64,000 nt of DNA from Gammaproteobacteria bacterium (GCA_019654215.1 BPDI01000002.1:84007-148006); one strand, 5' to 3'. Positions 35,888-46,409 are shown, numbered from the stretch's first letter. The notes: generated from the letters alone by a model not told the origin. Program-made: numbers and translations.

Positions 35888-35965
35888 CTAGCCGCGCTCG
35901 CGACGCTGGTGAATCTCAGTATTGATATTTTTAATTATTAGATAAAATTATTTGGTACGCATTTA

Positions 35966-36685
35966 ATGAATAACATGAACACTAAATCGGAAGTAGCAGA
36001 ATCTGTAGTAACTGACCCAGACATGAGTCTGATCGATGCGATTTATGGACGCAGGTCAGTTAGAGGATTTTTGGATAAGGAAATCCCTAAGGATGTACTT
36101 AATCGGGTTTTTGAAATCGCACAAAAATCACCATCAAATTGTAACGTGCAACCTTGGAAAGTATATGTTGCTTCTGGCGAATTAAAAGAGCGACTCAAGA
36201 AGCAAATGGTAGAGAAGGTTGTTTCTGGTGTTGAAGCGAATCCGGATTATCCCTATCGCAGTACTTTTGAAAATGAATATCGCAAGCGGCAGGTAGAGTG
36301 TGCTGTTGCGCTTTATTCGTCGATGGATATTGGCCGAGATGATAAAGAAGGACGTATGCGTGCCTCTTTAAGAAACTTCGAATTCTTTGATGCCCCCTAT
36401 ATTGCATTTATTGGAATGGATCCATCGTTTGGAACCACAGTTGCATTAGATGTAGGCATGTGGGCTCAATCCCTAATGCTGACCATGGTTAGTTTCGGAA
36501 TTCATAGTTGTCCAATGGGCACTATGCGTAACTATCCTGATTTGGTTCGTGACGCGTTTGATATCCAGGATGAACACAAATCTTATTCGGGATAAGCTTG
36601 GTTAGAAGACGCGGATGTATCTGCGAATAATACCCGCACTACTCGTGAAGAAATTTCAGCGAATATAACGTTTCGATCAAGCTAG
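35966..36685 (+). CDS. nitroreductase family protein (3' frameshift)
   Basis: YGRRSVRGFLDKEIPKDVLNRVFEIAQKSPSNCNVQPWKVYVASG; the C-terminus continues in another frame as LEDADVSANNTRTTREEISANITF. Confidence 0.88.
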
Positions 36686-36692
36686 AAACTTT

Positions 36693-37178
36693 ATGGGCTT
36701 TAAACCTGTCGTATTGTTTTATGATTTAAACAATGAACTCGTGGATGAGTGTGCTCACCTTTTGGGCAGACTGGTCTCTTTACTACTATCAACACTTACA
36801 ACGAAGCCAATGCATTGGAAGCTATGCAAACATAAATCGCGGCTTCAGTTTGTTAACCAATCGTTTGTCCTGCGTGATAACCGGGTGGAACAGTTACAAG
36901 AAGCCCCGCGACAATTTCTCTTCTCGATTCGCGGTGAAGAAAATCGTAGTCCTTTTCGAGGTCCGACCCCGATAATAATCATTACTGAAGACCACCGCAC
37001 GGATCTAAAGCAAATTGCACTTGATCCTACTGATGGTAATGTCGCTGCATACCTCCACGTTGATAATTTCCACGACATCATCGTCGATACGTTGAACAAA
37101 GTTGTGTTCGGTAATCGCGCGCAAGAGATGAACTCTATAGCTTACGCACAATTGCAACAGGAAAATCACCCCGAATAG
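36693..37178 (+). CDS. putative degenerate response-regulator receiver (CheY-like) domain protein, frameshifted
   Basis: Reconstruction: KPVVLFYDLNNELVDECAHLLG..TGLFTTINTYNEANALEAMQT..NRGFSLLTNRLSCVITGWNSYKKPRDNF..FRGPTPIIIITEDHRTDLKQIALDPTDGNVAAYLHVDNFHDIIVDTLNKVVFG. Confidence 0.4.
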   Translation: MGFKPVVLFYDLNNELVDECAHLLGRLVSLLLSTLTTKPMHWKLCKHKSRLQFVNQSFVLRDNRVEQLQEAPRQFLFSIRGEENRSPFRGPTPIIIITEDHRTDLKQIALDPTDGNVAAYLHVDNFHDIIVDTLNKVVFGNRAQEMNSIAYAQLQQENHPE

Positions 37179-37275
37179 CTCTCCATCACCTCACTGATGC
37201 TGGTTGACCCACTTTGGCTAGGGGCGTAGCATCGGTATGAATCAAAATTTTTAAGTAAAAGACTTCAATTGGAGG

Positions 37276-38115
37276 TTGAGAATGAAGCGAATAACTACTT
37301 TAGTTATGGCCACAGTCATTGTCCTCGGTGGCAGCTTTGCGAGCGCTCAGGAAAACGAGGGGAAATTTGTGCGCTATTCCATGAATGATGGTGAGATCTA
37401 CTGGGGAATGATTCATGGTGACACTGTGTGGCAGTTGGCGGGAGCTCCCTATGAAACTATGGAGCATACCGGACTAACTCACCCACAGGATTCCGTGAAA
37501 CTGGAAGCACCAGTGGATCCCACACTGGTATTCATGACTGCATTTAATTTCCGCAGCCATATAACGGGTGAACCGGCAGAGTACCCAGGGCTGTTTGTCG
37601 TGCCTCCAAGTTCGATCGTTGGTCCGCAAGATCCAATCGTTCGTCCAGCCGAATCACAAAATCTTCATTACGAAGCAGAAATGGCGGTAGTAATCGGTAA
37701 GACCGCAGAAAATGTTTCAGTAGAAGATGCTCATGAATATATTTTCGGAGTAACTGCTGGCAATGACGTCAGTGAACGAGCATGGCAGGGTGGCGACATT
37801 CAGTGGGTTCGGGCAAAAGGATCTCGGGGATTCAACGCAGTAGGACCTTATTTAGTAAAGGATGCAGATCATAAGAATCTTCAGATCACTGGCCGCCATA
37901 ATGGAGAAGTAGTACAAACTCAAAATAGTAATGATTTGATATTTAACATGGAACAGATGGTAAGTTATATTTCTCAGTACTTTACGCTTCAGCCAGGTGA
38001 TATGATCTGGTCAGGAACAATGGGTAGTACTCGAGCTATGGTTCCTGGTGATGTCTATGAAGTTGAAATTGAAAATGTTGGAGTGCTTCGCAACGAAGTT
38101 GTTCAGGGTAATTAA
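37276..38115 (+). CDS. fumarylacetoacetate hydrolase family protein with signal peptide
   Basis: ORF start per track, in-frame alternative at 37282; YEAEMAVVIGKTAENVSVEDAHEYIFGVTAGNDVSERAWQ; TLQPGDMIWSGT. Confidence 0.9.
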   Translation: MRMKRITTLVMATVIVLGGSFASAQENEGKFVRYSMNDGEIYWGMIHGDTVWQLAGAPYETMEHTGLTHPQDSVKLEAPVDPTLVFMTAFNFRSHITGEPAEYPGLFVVPPSSIVGPQDPIVRPAESQNLHYEAEMAVVIGKTAENVSVEDAHEYIFGVTAGNDVSERAWQGGDIQWVRAKGSRGFNAVGPYLVKDADHKNLQITGRHNGEVVQTQNSNDLIFNMEQMVSYISQYFTLQPGDMIWSGTMGSTRAMVPGDVYEVEIENVGVLRNEVVQGN

Positions 38116-38170
38116 CCAAATAAAGGTTTGAGCATTTCAATTATTAGTTAATCGACAGCGCAAAGAAAGT

Positions 38171-38203
38171 AAAACCCGGCCTCTGCAAAGTGGTCGGGTT
38201 TTT
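38171..38203 (+). terminator. Rho-independent terminator
   Basis: AAAACCCGGCCtctgcaaagtGGTCGGGTTTTT: GC-rich stem followed by a T-run, downstream of the FAH-family gene. Confidence 0.85.
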
Positions 38204-38233
38204 GTTGCAAGTAACTAAGTTTTATTCGGCTTA

Positions 38234-38605
38234 TTACGACATACAGTATACACATAGCTTATTGCCATCTAGATCTCGAAAGTACCCAGCGTAAAAACCG
38301 CTGTCTCCCCGTGGGCCGGGGCCGCCTTCATCATTCGCACCGAGCTCCATTGCTTTGGCATAGATTGATTCCACTTTAGTAGTGGAATCAACGACCAGTG
38401 CAACCATTGCTCCATTGCCGACAGTGGCGGCATTGCCATCGAATGGTTTAGTGATAGATAACCCAGGTAGTTTCGGATTGGTGGCCCAGGCGATAAAGGA
38501 TTCCATTTCCATAAAACGACTCGCACCCAACTCTGCTAATAGGGCATCGTAAAACGCCGCCGATTTTTCTATATCGTTGCTTCCGAGTGTTATGTATCCA
38601 ATCAT
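38234..38605 (-). CDS. VOC/glyoxalase family protein
   Basis: MIGYITLGSNDIEKSAAFYDALLAELGASRFME...GFYAGYFRDLDGNKLCVYC. Confidence 0.9.
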   Translation of the reverse strand: MIGYITLGSNDIEKSAAFYDALLAELGASRFMEMESFIAWATNPKLPGLSITKPFDGNAATVGNGAMVALVVDSTTKVESIYAKAMELGANDEGGPGPRGDSGFYAGYFRDLDGNKLCVYCMS

Positions 38606-38640
38606 ATTATTCTCCTCCAGGTTCTAGATGTTTGTTTAAT

Positions 38641-39207
38641 TCAGCTTTTCAATTGTTTGTAACGAAAACAATTATGTGTATGGTCATTGACTAAGCCAGC
38701 AGCTTGCATATACGCATAGCAAATAGTGCTGCCGACAAATTTGAAGCCACGCTTTTTGAGGTCCTTTGACATGGCATCACTTTCCGATGTCGTGGCCGGT
38801 ACTTGTTTTTCAGTTTTGTATTTGCCATCAATTGTCTCTCCATTGACAAATGACCAGATATATTTTTCAAAACTTCCAAATTCTTTTTGAATAGCAAGAA
38901 AGGCTTTCGCGTTAGTGCGGATGGAGTAAAGTTTTAATCGATTACGAATTAAACCAGGATCCTGCAATAGATTTTCAATTGTGCCATCAGTTAGTCGCGC
39001 GACTTTGTTAACGTCGAAATTCTTAAAGCATTTCCTATAATGATTGCGCTTCTTGAGTACCGTAATCCAGCTTAACCCAGCCTGCTGGCCTTCAAGACAT
39101 AGAAATTCAAACAGTAATTGATCGTCTCGAATCGGAACTCCCCACTCGTCATCGTGATAGGCAATATAATCAGGGTCATTCCCTGCCCACCAACAACGTT
39201 CTGGCAT
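38641..39207 (-). CDS. tag: DNA-3-methyladenine glycosylase I
   Basis: RCWWAGNDPDYIAYHDDEWGVPIRDDQLLFEFLCLEGQQAGLSWITVLKKR...VNDHTHNCFRY. Confidence 0.95.
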   Translation of the reverse strand: MPERCWWAGNDPDYIAYHDDEWGVPIRDDQLLFEFLCLEGQQAGLSWITVLKKRNHYRKCFKNFDVNKVARLTDGTIENLLQDPGLIRNRLKLYSIRTNAKAFLAIQKEFGSFEKYIWSFVNGETIDGKYKTEKQVPATTSESDAMSKDLKKRGFKFVGSTICYAYMQAAGLVNDHTHNCFRYKQLKS

Positions 39208-39422
39208 TAGATTCTTCGCTCCTGTATCAGTTGATTTTCTTGCTTTAATCTTTGATCGTCAGGGCGCTCATGCTAGCAATGGAATACTGCAAAGTCGTTA
39301 CTTATTGGCCTCGGGGCAAAAGCGGCTGGAAGTATTCTTGCCCGGGTAGTGGCAGAGAGTTTTTTCGGCAGCGAATTGAGTGAGAATCTATCCAGAACTT
39401 AATAATAAGGAGGGTAGAGTAG

Positions 39423-39857
39423 TGATTACTCTAAATCGTGCAAGACTATTAGTCATGTTTCTTTTATTGAGTGTGCCGGATTAGTTGGTGCGCAAGATAA
39501 AAGCTTTATCAATCCAAGTCATGCTTCCGGTGATGGCCCGCCGTTTAGTGGCGCAGTCATGGTGGGAGACACTTTATATTTAGCAGGTATGTTGGGCTTA
39601 GATAATGGTCAGGTTCCTAATACACCTGAGGAAGAAGCCGTCTTATATGGAGCAATTCAAAGCCACATTAGAAGAGGCTGGTATGCCCATGGATGATCTG
39701 GTAAGCGTTACTATCTATTGTTCTGATGTTTCTCACTATGCGGCGTTTAACAGTGTCTATCGACCTATTTACAGGTAATTATCCAGCCCGGCCTTCATTG
39801 GGTCAGGTAACTTGCTATTCGATGCCCGTTTGAAATGCAGGGTATTGCCTCTAAATA
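39423..39857 (+). CDS. RidA/YjgF-like protein, exported (multiple frameshifts)
   Basis: Pieces in different frames: INPSHASGDGPPFSGAVMVGDTLYLAGMLGLDNGQVPNTPEEEA / LEEAGMPMDDLVSVTIYCSDVSHYAAFNSVY / GNYPARPSLGQVTCYSMPV. Confidence 0.65.
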
Positions 39858-39867
39858 ATCTCTAGTT

Positions 39868-39896
39868 TGCGACCTAAAAAGGAATTTTTGGTCGCA
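39868..39896 (+). terminator. hairpin, possible terminator of the RidA-like gene
   Basis: TGCGACCtAAAAAggaaTTTTTGGTCGCA: 12-bp interrupted inverted repeat immediately after the gene; no T-tract after the stem. Confidence 0.4.
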
Positions 39897-40099
39897 GATT
39901 ACTATCTCACTTTCTACAGTAACAAACTATTACAACTCAGCCCTTCAGCTCCCCGGAAGTGGTTGATATTGGTCTATGTTTCAACTACTGTACGCGATTT
40001 TGTTGGCATCAAACCGGGCCAGAATAATTTCTAGATTCAGATAAATATGCTGCGCATTTCAATTCACATCCAAACAGTTCTTTATATCATCGTGGGACT

Positions 40100-42272
40100 T
40101 GCTTAATTCCATTTCCTCCGCACAAGAGCTGTTCACTCAAGAAGTCACGCCCACTACCATGGCTTATGAGCTAAGAAGTGTCCCGCTATAGATGGAGAAG
40201 TACTTGGTGAGATGCTTGGTTTGATGTCACTCCCACCGGTGGCTTTTCCAGGTTCCCCCCGATGAAGGTCAACCCTCTACTCAAAAAACTGAGGTTTTTT
40301 TGGGCTACACAGAGGAATCTCTTTACATTGGTGTTGTGGCTTATGATACCAATCCGGAAGGAATTACCTTTACCGATGCCCGACGGGATTCTCTTTAGAA
40401 GACACTGATAGTTTTCAGGTAATTATCGACGGTCTATTAGATCGGCAGAGTGGTTTTATTTTTGGTACCACTCCAGGGGGATTGGAATATGATGCTCAGG
40501 TCGTAAATGAAGGTGCATCTTCAGGATTTCGAGGATCCAATGGTGGTATTAATGTTAACTGGGATACTACTTGGGAAGTTAGCGCAGCAATTTCTGACAT
40601 TGGTTGGAGTGCAGAAATGGAGATTCCATTTTCTGCTTTGCGTTATAGCAATGAAGAATTCAAACCTGGGGGGATAAACTTTCAGGAAACATTCGCCGTA
40701 ATAACGAAGTTACTTATTGGGCCCACTTGATCGTCAATATAATTTGAATCGTGTTTCAGAAGCAGGTTATGTAGAAGGGATACGCGCGCCAGCCAACAGT
40801 TCCTGCAGTTCACTCCTTATGCATTAGGCTCCTCATCCCGAGGCGGCACTCTTATATCTGGAACTGAAAATAACGAAGAATATGGCTTTGATGTTAAATA
40901 CTCCGTAACACCTTCTTTAACCCTCGATGTCACTTACAATACTGATTTCGCGCAAGTAGAAGCTGATGATCTGCAAGTTAACTTGGACAGATTTAGTTTG
41001 TTCTTTCCCGAGAAACGACCTTTCTTCCTGGAAAACTCCGGTCAATTTGCTGTTGGTAATCCGCGCGAAGTAGAACTCTTCTTCAGTCGGCGCATTGGTG
41101 GTCGGTGCTGGAGGTGCGCAATTGCCAATCGACGGTGGATTACGGCTAACTGGTAAGTCGGAGAGAATACTAACGTTGGATTAATCGGTATGCGTACCGA
41201 AGGGATTACCGGAATTGCTTCAGAAAATGACTTTACTGTCGCGCGCGGTAAGTCAGGATCTTGCCCAATCGTTCCTCAATCGGTTTTATGTATGTGGAGC
41301 CGAGATGGCGATGGTTCAGTTCTGAATAACAAAGGAGACGACTACAACCGCACATTCGCAGTTGATGGTCGTTGGGGTATAGGGGATGAAACCCTGATTA
41401 CTGGCTGGGCTGCGGCAACCGATACGCCAGGTTTATCCGGTCGTGATGGGGCTGGTGGCATCGATGCAAACTACGTTTCACCAGAATGGAACATAAGTGC
41501 TGGCTATTCTCAGGTTGGCGAAAACTTTAATCCAGAAGTAGGTTTCTTGCAGCGTCGCGGATTCCGAAAGTATACCGCGGGGATAAGGCGTTCTATACGC
41601 CCAAATAATTTATGGGGTCTGCATGAACTTCGACCTCACATTAATTATCGAGGTTATTGGGGATTCGATGGTTTTCAGGAAACTGGCTATTTACATGTAG
41701 ATAACCATTGGGAATTTGATACTGGTATGGAAATTCATACGGGTATGAACTTTACCCAGGAAGGTGTAAGAGAGCCTTTCGAAATTGTAAATGGTGTTAC
41801 AGTGCCGGTTGGTGAATATGAACATGAAGAAGGCCAGTTTGTATTCTGGACTAACCAAGGTGCGCCTCTCAGCATTAATATTCGTAGCAATATCGGCGGA
41901 TTCTTCGGAGGGGATCGCGTCAACGTGGAACCAACTCTCCGTTATCGCACCGGAGAGAAATTCAGTACCGAATTATCTTGGAGTCATAGTGACATAGATT
42001 TGCCGGTTCCTGGTGGTGACTTTGAAGTAGACCTGGCGCGTTTGCGTCTGTCATATTCATTTACGCCAAGAATGTCTATTCAAACTTTAGTCCAATATAA
42101 CAAGCGAGATGACGTAGTTGCTACCAACTTGAGATTTGCCTGGTTGCAATCTGCAAATGCCGGATTGTATTTGGTTTACAACGAAGTGGATGAAAGCGGG
42201 TTGGGCGCACCGCGGCGCGATGCCCAACAGTTCATTATTAAGTACAGCCGAATCTTAGACTTATTTAACTAG
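40100..42272 (+). CDS. DUF5916 family protein (CBM9-like N-terminal domain, C-terminal beta-barrel), multiple frameshifts
   Basis: TEVFLGYTEESLYIGVVAYDTNPEGI; IDGLLDRQSGFIFGTTPGGLEYDAQV; FSLFFPEKRPFFLENSGQFAVG; C-terminal YNKRDDVVATNLRFAWLQSANAGLYLVYNE; start approximate. Confidence 0.85.
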
Positions 42273-42546
42273 GTTTTGTCTAGTTTATTTTCCTCAAAAT
42301 GTTGTCGAACAGTCGGCATAGACGCCGCAGAAAAGTCATCAACTGAAACTGATGCGGTGCTATCAGTAGTCATTTCAGTGATCGTGAGGATCTTCTGAGC
42401 ATTTTGAGAGTTAGACCCCAGATTAGCTTTGAAGGTTGATGATTGCTGCGTAGCTCTATCTTTGCGATGCAGTGAAGTCTTAAAGACTTCAGTGACGGAT
42501 TTCTTCCCAAATCGCTATAATCGAGGGTCCGCAAGCACTTGCATAT

Positions 42547-42623
42547 GCGCCCGTAGCTCAGCTGGATAGAGTAACTGGCTTCGAACCAGTTGGTCGGGAG
42601 TTCGAATCTCTCCGGGCGTGCCA
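42547..42623 (+). tRNA. tRNA-Arg(TCG)
   Basis: Cloverleaf GCGCCCG TA GCTC..GAGT A ACTGG-CTTCGAA-CCAGT ..GGGAG-TTCGAAT-CTCTC CGGGCGT G CCA; anticodon TCG at 42581-42583; encoded CCA. Confidence 0.93.
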
Positions 42624-42842
42624 TCTTCTAAAGCTAACCACTTGAAAGACTTCGAAAACTTCAGAGTCTTTGGAGCAAGGGTGACCAAACAGTAGACTAC
42701 GTTTTCGAGCATCTAGCAGGACATTCTTTGATTCGTTGTATTTAAGTACATTTGTTGTTGAACTTTAAGCTCAAGTCCTATTATTCTTTCGGTTCCTTTT
42801 AAAACGTTTACTTCGATAACTCTAAAAATGAGGCAGTAACTA

Positions 42843-43319
42843 ATGAAGAGTAAATTTTACGGTTATGTAATTTTAGTTCTACTTTTTATACCAACAGCGA
42901 CAACATTGGCCCAAAATGAAGAGAGCCTGATGACTTATGATCTGGCCACAAGCGCCATGGATGCCGCTGAGACTTATGCACGAGAGCAGGGGTGGAACGT
43001 AACGATACTGATCACAGATCAGAACAACAATCCGGTGATGCTGCGACGTATCGATGGGGCTGGTGGTCGTACTTTTAACTTCGCAACCGCCAAGGCATTG
43101 GTCGTCAACGAAACTGGTCTCACCTCTGGCGAGTATGGCCGCAGGGTGGAAGCAGGCGATATGGAAGAAATTGAGGGTGGAGTCACATTTGCAGGCGGGG
43201 TTCCTGTTTACCGCGCCGGCCAACGAATCGGCGCCATTTCAACCAGTGGTGTTAGAGCAGCCCAAGATGAAGAGGTCTCCATTGCTGGTGCAGAAGTGAT
43301 TGGCAGTATTTCAAATTAG
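42843..43319 (+). CDS. GlcG/HbpS family (DUF336) heme-binding-like protein, exported
   Basis: AMDAAETYAREQGWNVTILITDQNNNPVMLRRIDGAGGRTFNFATAKALVV...GGVPVYRAGQRIGAISTSGV. Confidence 0.85.
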   Translation: MKSKFYGYVILVLLFIPTATTLAQNEESLMTYDLATSAMDAAETYAREQGWNVTILITDQNNNPVMLRRIDGAGGRTFNFATAKALVVNETGLTSGEYGRRVEAGDMEEIEGGVTFAGGVPVYRAGQRIGAISTSGVRAAQDEEVSIAGAEVIGSISN

Positions 43320-43541
43320 ACAAGCATTAAAAGAAAGGCTAACAGAGGGGTTTGATCAAAATGCAGGATCGTACTTTTGCTCCGATTCTTTTATGAATGT
43401 CCAAATGCGATTCCAGGAAAGACGCTTGCACGAGTAATAAAAGTAGCCGGCTAGATATATGTTTCATACAAATCTTTACAATTGCCCATGATTAAAGGGG
43501 AAGAATATTGGCTGAAACCTCCGAATTAGGAAATTTCAACT

Positions 43542-44546
43542 TCACCACCGGGGCCGAGTGCTGACGTAATCTGGATCATCAGTAAGTTGCATGACTTCAC
43601 CACTGTGAATATGAAGCTTGAAAATTTCCCAGTTACCGGTTCGATCTGATTCGAAAAGCAGCCATTCGCTATCCCGCGAAAAAAAGGGGTGGCCGTCATT
43701 GGCTGGGGATTTTGTGATTCGTACTGGCATGGCATTGAGTTCGTTCAAGTCGAGTATTAGGATATCGTCCTTTTCTCCTCCAGTAGTCGAATTGGTTTGC
43801 CAAGCCACGAAATTTCCATTCTGAGAAATTGTCGCTCTCCGATTTCTATACTCCCAATCAGTAATTTGACGGTCGGTTCTGTTTCCCTGTTTATCAAACT
43901 CCGACAGCACTATTGCAATTCTCCGACCCGATTGTTCCCCGGGTGGCTTTTCATTCTGGTATACCACTTTGCTTCCAGCACTCATACCATTGCCGGATCT
44001 ACTTCTAAGCTCAACGGGATCGACTACGATCTTCAGATTTCCAAGCTCCGTTACCAGCGAACGATTACGACCGCAATCCCGATTGTAGGTTAGATCTTTA
44101 TCGTCCAGAGATAGCGTCGCATGGTGAATGGCGCAATCAGCCTGTTCACGAATTACAATGCGCTCTTGAGTCTGCAGGTTTTCCTTATACAGACGCGCTT
44201 CACCTCGTCGGCCGATCTCGGCATTTTCGAATTCAGCATAAATCACATACTGAGCATCACTGCTTACTGAGGGATGATCCAAATGTTTTGCGTTTAGTCC
44301 GCGTCCGGGATGTCTCAGTAATTTGAGACTACTTCCATCCGACTCCATCACCCATATGCTCGCTCCTCCATAGAATCCGGGAATATCAGGGGTAGCAGCA
44401 TTTGTTTCGGTATTTTCAAAGCGTTGAAATACCACAGGATTTGAATAGGTGGATTGATCAGCAGTCATGTTGTCGATATCAATTTCCTGTCCATAAGAAA
44501 CATAGGCAAGCGACATTAGGAAGGGTGTGGTGATTAGTTTCTTCAT
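43542..44546 (-). CDS. TolB-like/PD40 beta-propeller protein, exported
   Basis: Signal peptide; repeats ..SSDAQYVIYAEFENAEIG.., ISQNGNFVAWQTNS.., FSRDSEWLLFESDRTGNWEIFKLHIHSGEVMQLTDDPDYVSTRPRW. Confidence 0.85.
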   Translation of the reverse strand: MKKLITTPFLMSLAYVSYGQEIDIDNMTADQSTYSNPVVFQRFENTETNAATPDIPGFYGGASIWVMESDGSSLKLLRHPGRGLNAKHLDHPSVSSDAQYVIYAEFENAEIGRRGEARLYKENLQTQERIVIREQADCAIHHATLSLDDKDLTYNRDCGRNRSLVTELGNLKIVVDPVELRSRSGNGMSAGSKVVYQNEKPPGEQSGRRIAIVLSEFDKQGNRTDRQITDWEYRNRRATISQNGNFVAWQTNSTTGGEKDDILILDLNELNAMPVRITKSPANDGHPFFSRDSEWLLFESDRTGNWEIFKLHIHSGEVMQLTDDPDYVSTRPRW

Positions 44547-44610
44547 GTAGATACTACCTGCAGCAGATGAATCCCTGTGACTATAAAAGAGAGGGGAAAG
44601 ACAAATATTT

Positions 44611-44991
44611 CTATGCCTTATATACTGTTCCTGACCAGGTTAATGTCTCAAGAGCCATATGACTCTCAGAGTAAACTTCACCATCTCTTGAATCTCGACC
44701 TCTCAATGTTATTTTGATTCTGTGGTTACCGTCTTTCTGCCAAGTTCCTTTTTTTAATCCTATTATGCGAGTTCCATCCGTCAACATACCTTGCCCTGCC
44801 ATACTAATTTCCCCGGATTCTGCATCTGGGTCATTTATGTTATGCGTAAAAGTGGTAGTAACAAAAGCAGCCCCATAAATCTCGTGATCGGACTCGGTCG
44901 CCCAGTTTACGTCTACAACTAAGTTGTCACCGTCTTGCCTCTGAGAACTGCTTTGGAATTTAAGTTCAAAATCAGATATTTTTTCACTCAT
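44611..44991 (-). CDS. hypothetical protein (beta-rich)
   Basis: MSEKISDFELKFQSSSQRQDGDNLVVDVNWATES...; start at 44991 preferred over the 45057 of the ORF track. Confidence 0.5.
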   Translation of the reverse strand: MSEKISDFELKFQSSSQRQDGDNLVVDVNWATESDHEIYGAAFVTTTFTHNINDPDAESGEISMAGQGMLTDGTRIIGLKKGTWQKDGNHRIKITLRGRDSRDGEVYSESHMALETLTWSGTVYKA

Positions 44992-45083
44992 TTTTATACC
45001 TCTTAAAAATTTTATTAAAAAATTAGTAAATGCAGTCTTCATAATTTCTTGACCCAAAATAGAGACCGCTGCGATTTTTTTAG

Positions 45084-45709
45084 TTAATACATTCGTTCCT
45101 TGGTGTCATTTTCGATGCCGTCATCGAGCTCTTGACTCATATCTTGATCCAGGTTCAGGTGATCCGACATTAGCTGAGCCAATGAGGGTGCATGTTCTTT
45201 GGATTTATAGTCTACATCCCAGAGTTTTGATCGGCGATAGGCTTTTGAACAGTGTCCAAGTGCCTCTTCGACGGCTACTACTATACAAAGTTCAGGTAGC
45301 TTTCCGTTAATAGGAAATAGTTCAAGAAGGTCCGGATCGGTTGAGATGATCGCGGAGCCATTGATCCTAACAGTCTCGAGCACATCAGGAATCATAAATA
45401 AAAGAGACATCTTGGGTTGGTTAATGATGTTGATTACACTATCGAGACGTTTGTTTCCTGGTCTTTCGGGAAGTACTAGGGTTTTTTTTCATCTTTAATA
45501 TGCACCCAACCAGGAGGGTCGCCTCTCGGACTGACGTCGCTGGAACCGTCAGGCGCGTGAGTTGCAAGAGCCGCAAATGGCGACATTTCAATATATTTCT
45601 TGATTGAAGGGGTTAATATGGCCGTACTTTTAGCTACAACGAGCGGGTGTATGGGGTCCCCCAAGAGTGCTCTGAGTTGATCTTCGGAAGTGATCTGGTG
45701 CTCTGTCAT
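45084..45709 (-). CDS. pyridoxamine 5'-phosphate oxidase family protein (split by a poly-A frameshift)
   Basis: SPFAALATHAPDGSSDVSPRGDPPGWVHIKDEK + TLVLPERPGNKRLDSVINIINQPKMSLLFMIPDVLETVRINGSAII; one extra A in the A8 run at about 45482-45489 explains the split. Confidence 0.88.
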
Positions 45710-45729
45710 ACATCCTCCTTGCTTAAGTT

Positions 45730-45855
45730 TTATCCTAGCCCTGCTAATGATCTTAATAAGAAGCGTTCAATGATGTTGCTAGCATCAGGCACAGCAAAGA
45801 CAACTAGCACGACTAAGGCTAGAAAAATAGCTAATCCCATATATGAAGATTTCAC
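45730..45855 (-). CDS. 41-aa single-TM small protein (GTG start), not in the supplied ORF track
   Basis: MKSSYMGLAIFLALVVLVVFAVPDASNIIERFLLRSLAGLG*; its GTG overlaps the TGA of the upstream gene (GTGA), suggesting translational coupling. Confidence 0.55.
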   Translation of the reverse strand: MKSSYMGLAIFLALVVLVVFAVPDASNIIERFLLRSLAGLG

Positions 45856-46409
45856 CTTATATCTCCATTTATTTCTTGATTGTTTGGTGCCAATTCGAAG
45901 AGCCAAAGCTCCTCGGCTTCAACCTCAGCAGGCGTCATCGTTACTGGATACTTTTCGGAGAAAGCCTGAGTAACGTCATTCACGATCGGGCCTGATTTTA
46001 TCCGGATAAGATTACGCTGATATCTTTTACCATCAATACGCATTATTGCTCGACCATCTCGTTCAGCTTGTTCTGGCCATCTTTTCCATAGACGTTGGCG
46101 AATTCCACCCATGTAATTTGAATTCAGATATAACTTACCGTTATGCTCCACGATCCAAAGAGTTCTTGAACGGGCGGGGCTCATCAGTTGTAATTCAAAA
46201 GTTCTAATGTTGCGAACGAAACTCCAGTCCGGTTCTTGGCCAGTCATCATTTCTCCAGAAATAAGCGGGCCGCCGCTGAATAACACAGAAGGGCCATCCG
46301 AGAAACTTGTTTTTATTGCAAGAGATCCGAATAGTGTTAGTGGGACTAAAGTTATAGTCAGGCATACAAACAGCAATTTTTGTTTAATACTTGTGCTAGA
46401 TTTAATCAT
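45852..46409 (-). CDS. hypothetical membrane-anchored protein
   Basis: N-terminal signal anchor; TLWIVEHNGKLYLNSNYMGGIRQRLWKRWPEQAERDGRAIMRIDGKRYQRNLIRI. Confidence 0.6.
   Translation of the reverse strand: MIKSSTSIKQKLLFVCLTITLVPLTLFGSLAIKTSFSDGPSVLFSGGPLISGEMMTGQEPDWSFVRNIRTFELQLMSPARSRTLWIVEHNGKLYLNSNYMGGIRQRLWKRWPEQAERDGRAIMRIDGKRYQRNLIRIKSGPIVNDVTQAFSEKYPVTMTPAEVEAEELWLFELAPNNQEINGDIR

Noticed and set aside
39421-41190. Apparent pseudogene cluster (RidA-like and DUF5916 5' half)
   Set aside because: Conserved motifs remain in order across frames; the frameshift density looks like locally poorer sequence quality rather than true decay.
42470-42490. Near-perfect palindrome TGAAGTCTTaAAGACTTCA upstream of the tRNA
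   Set aside because: Loop of one base and no neighbouring T-tract or second copy of the full palindrome; no functional assignment can be supported.
42370-42712. Minus-strand ORFs such as MARPERFELPTNWFEASYSIQLSYGRI
   Set aside because: Antisense translation of the tRNA-Arg gene; a classic spurious database ORF.
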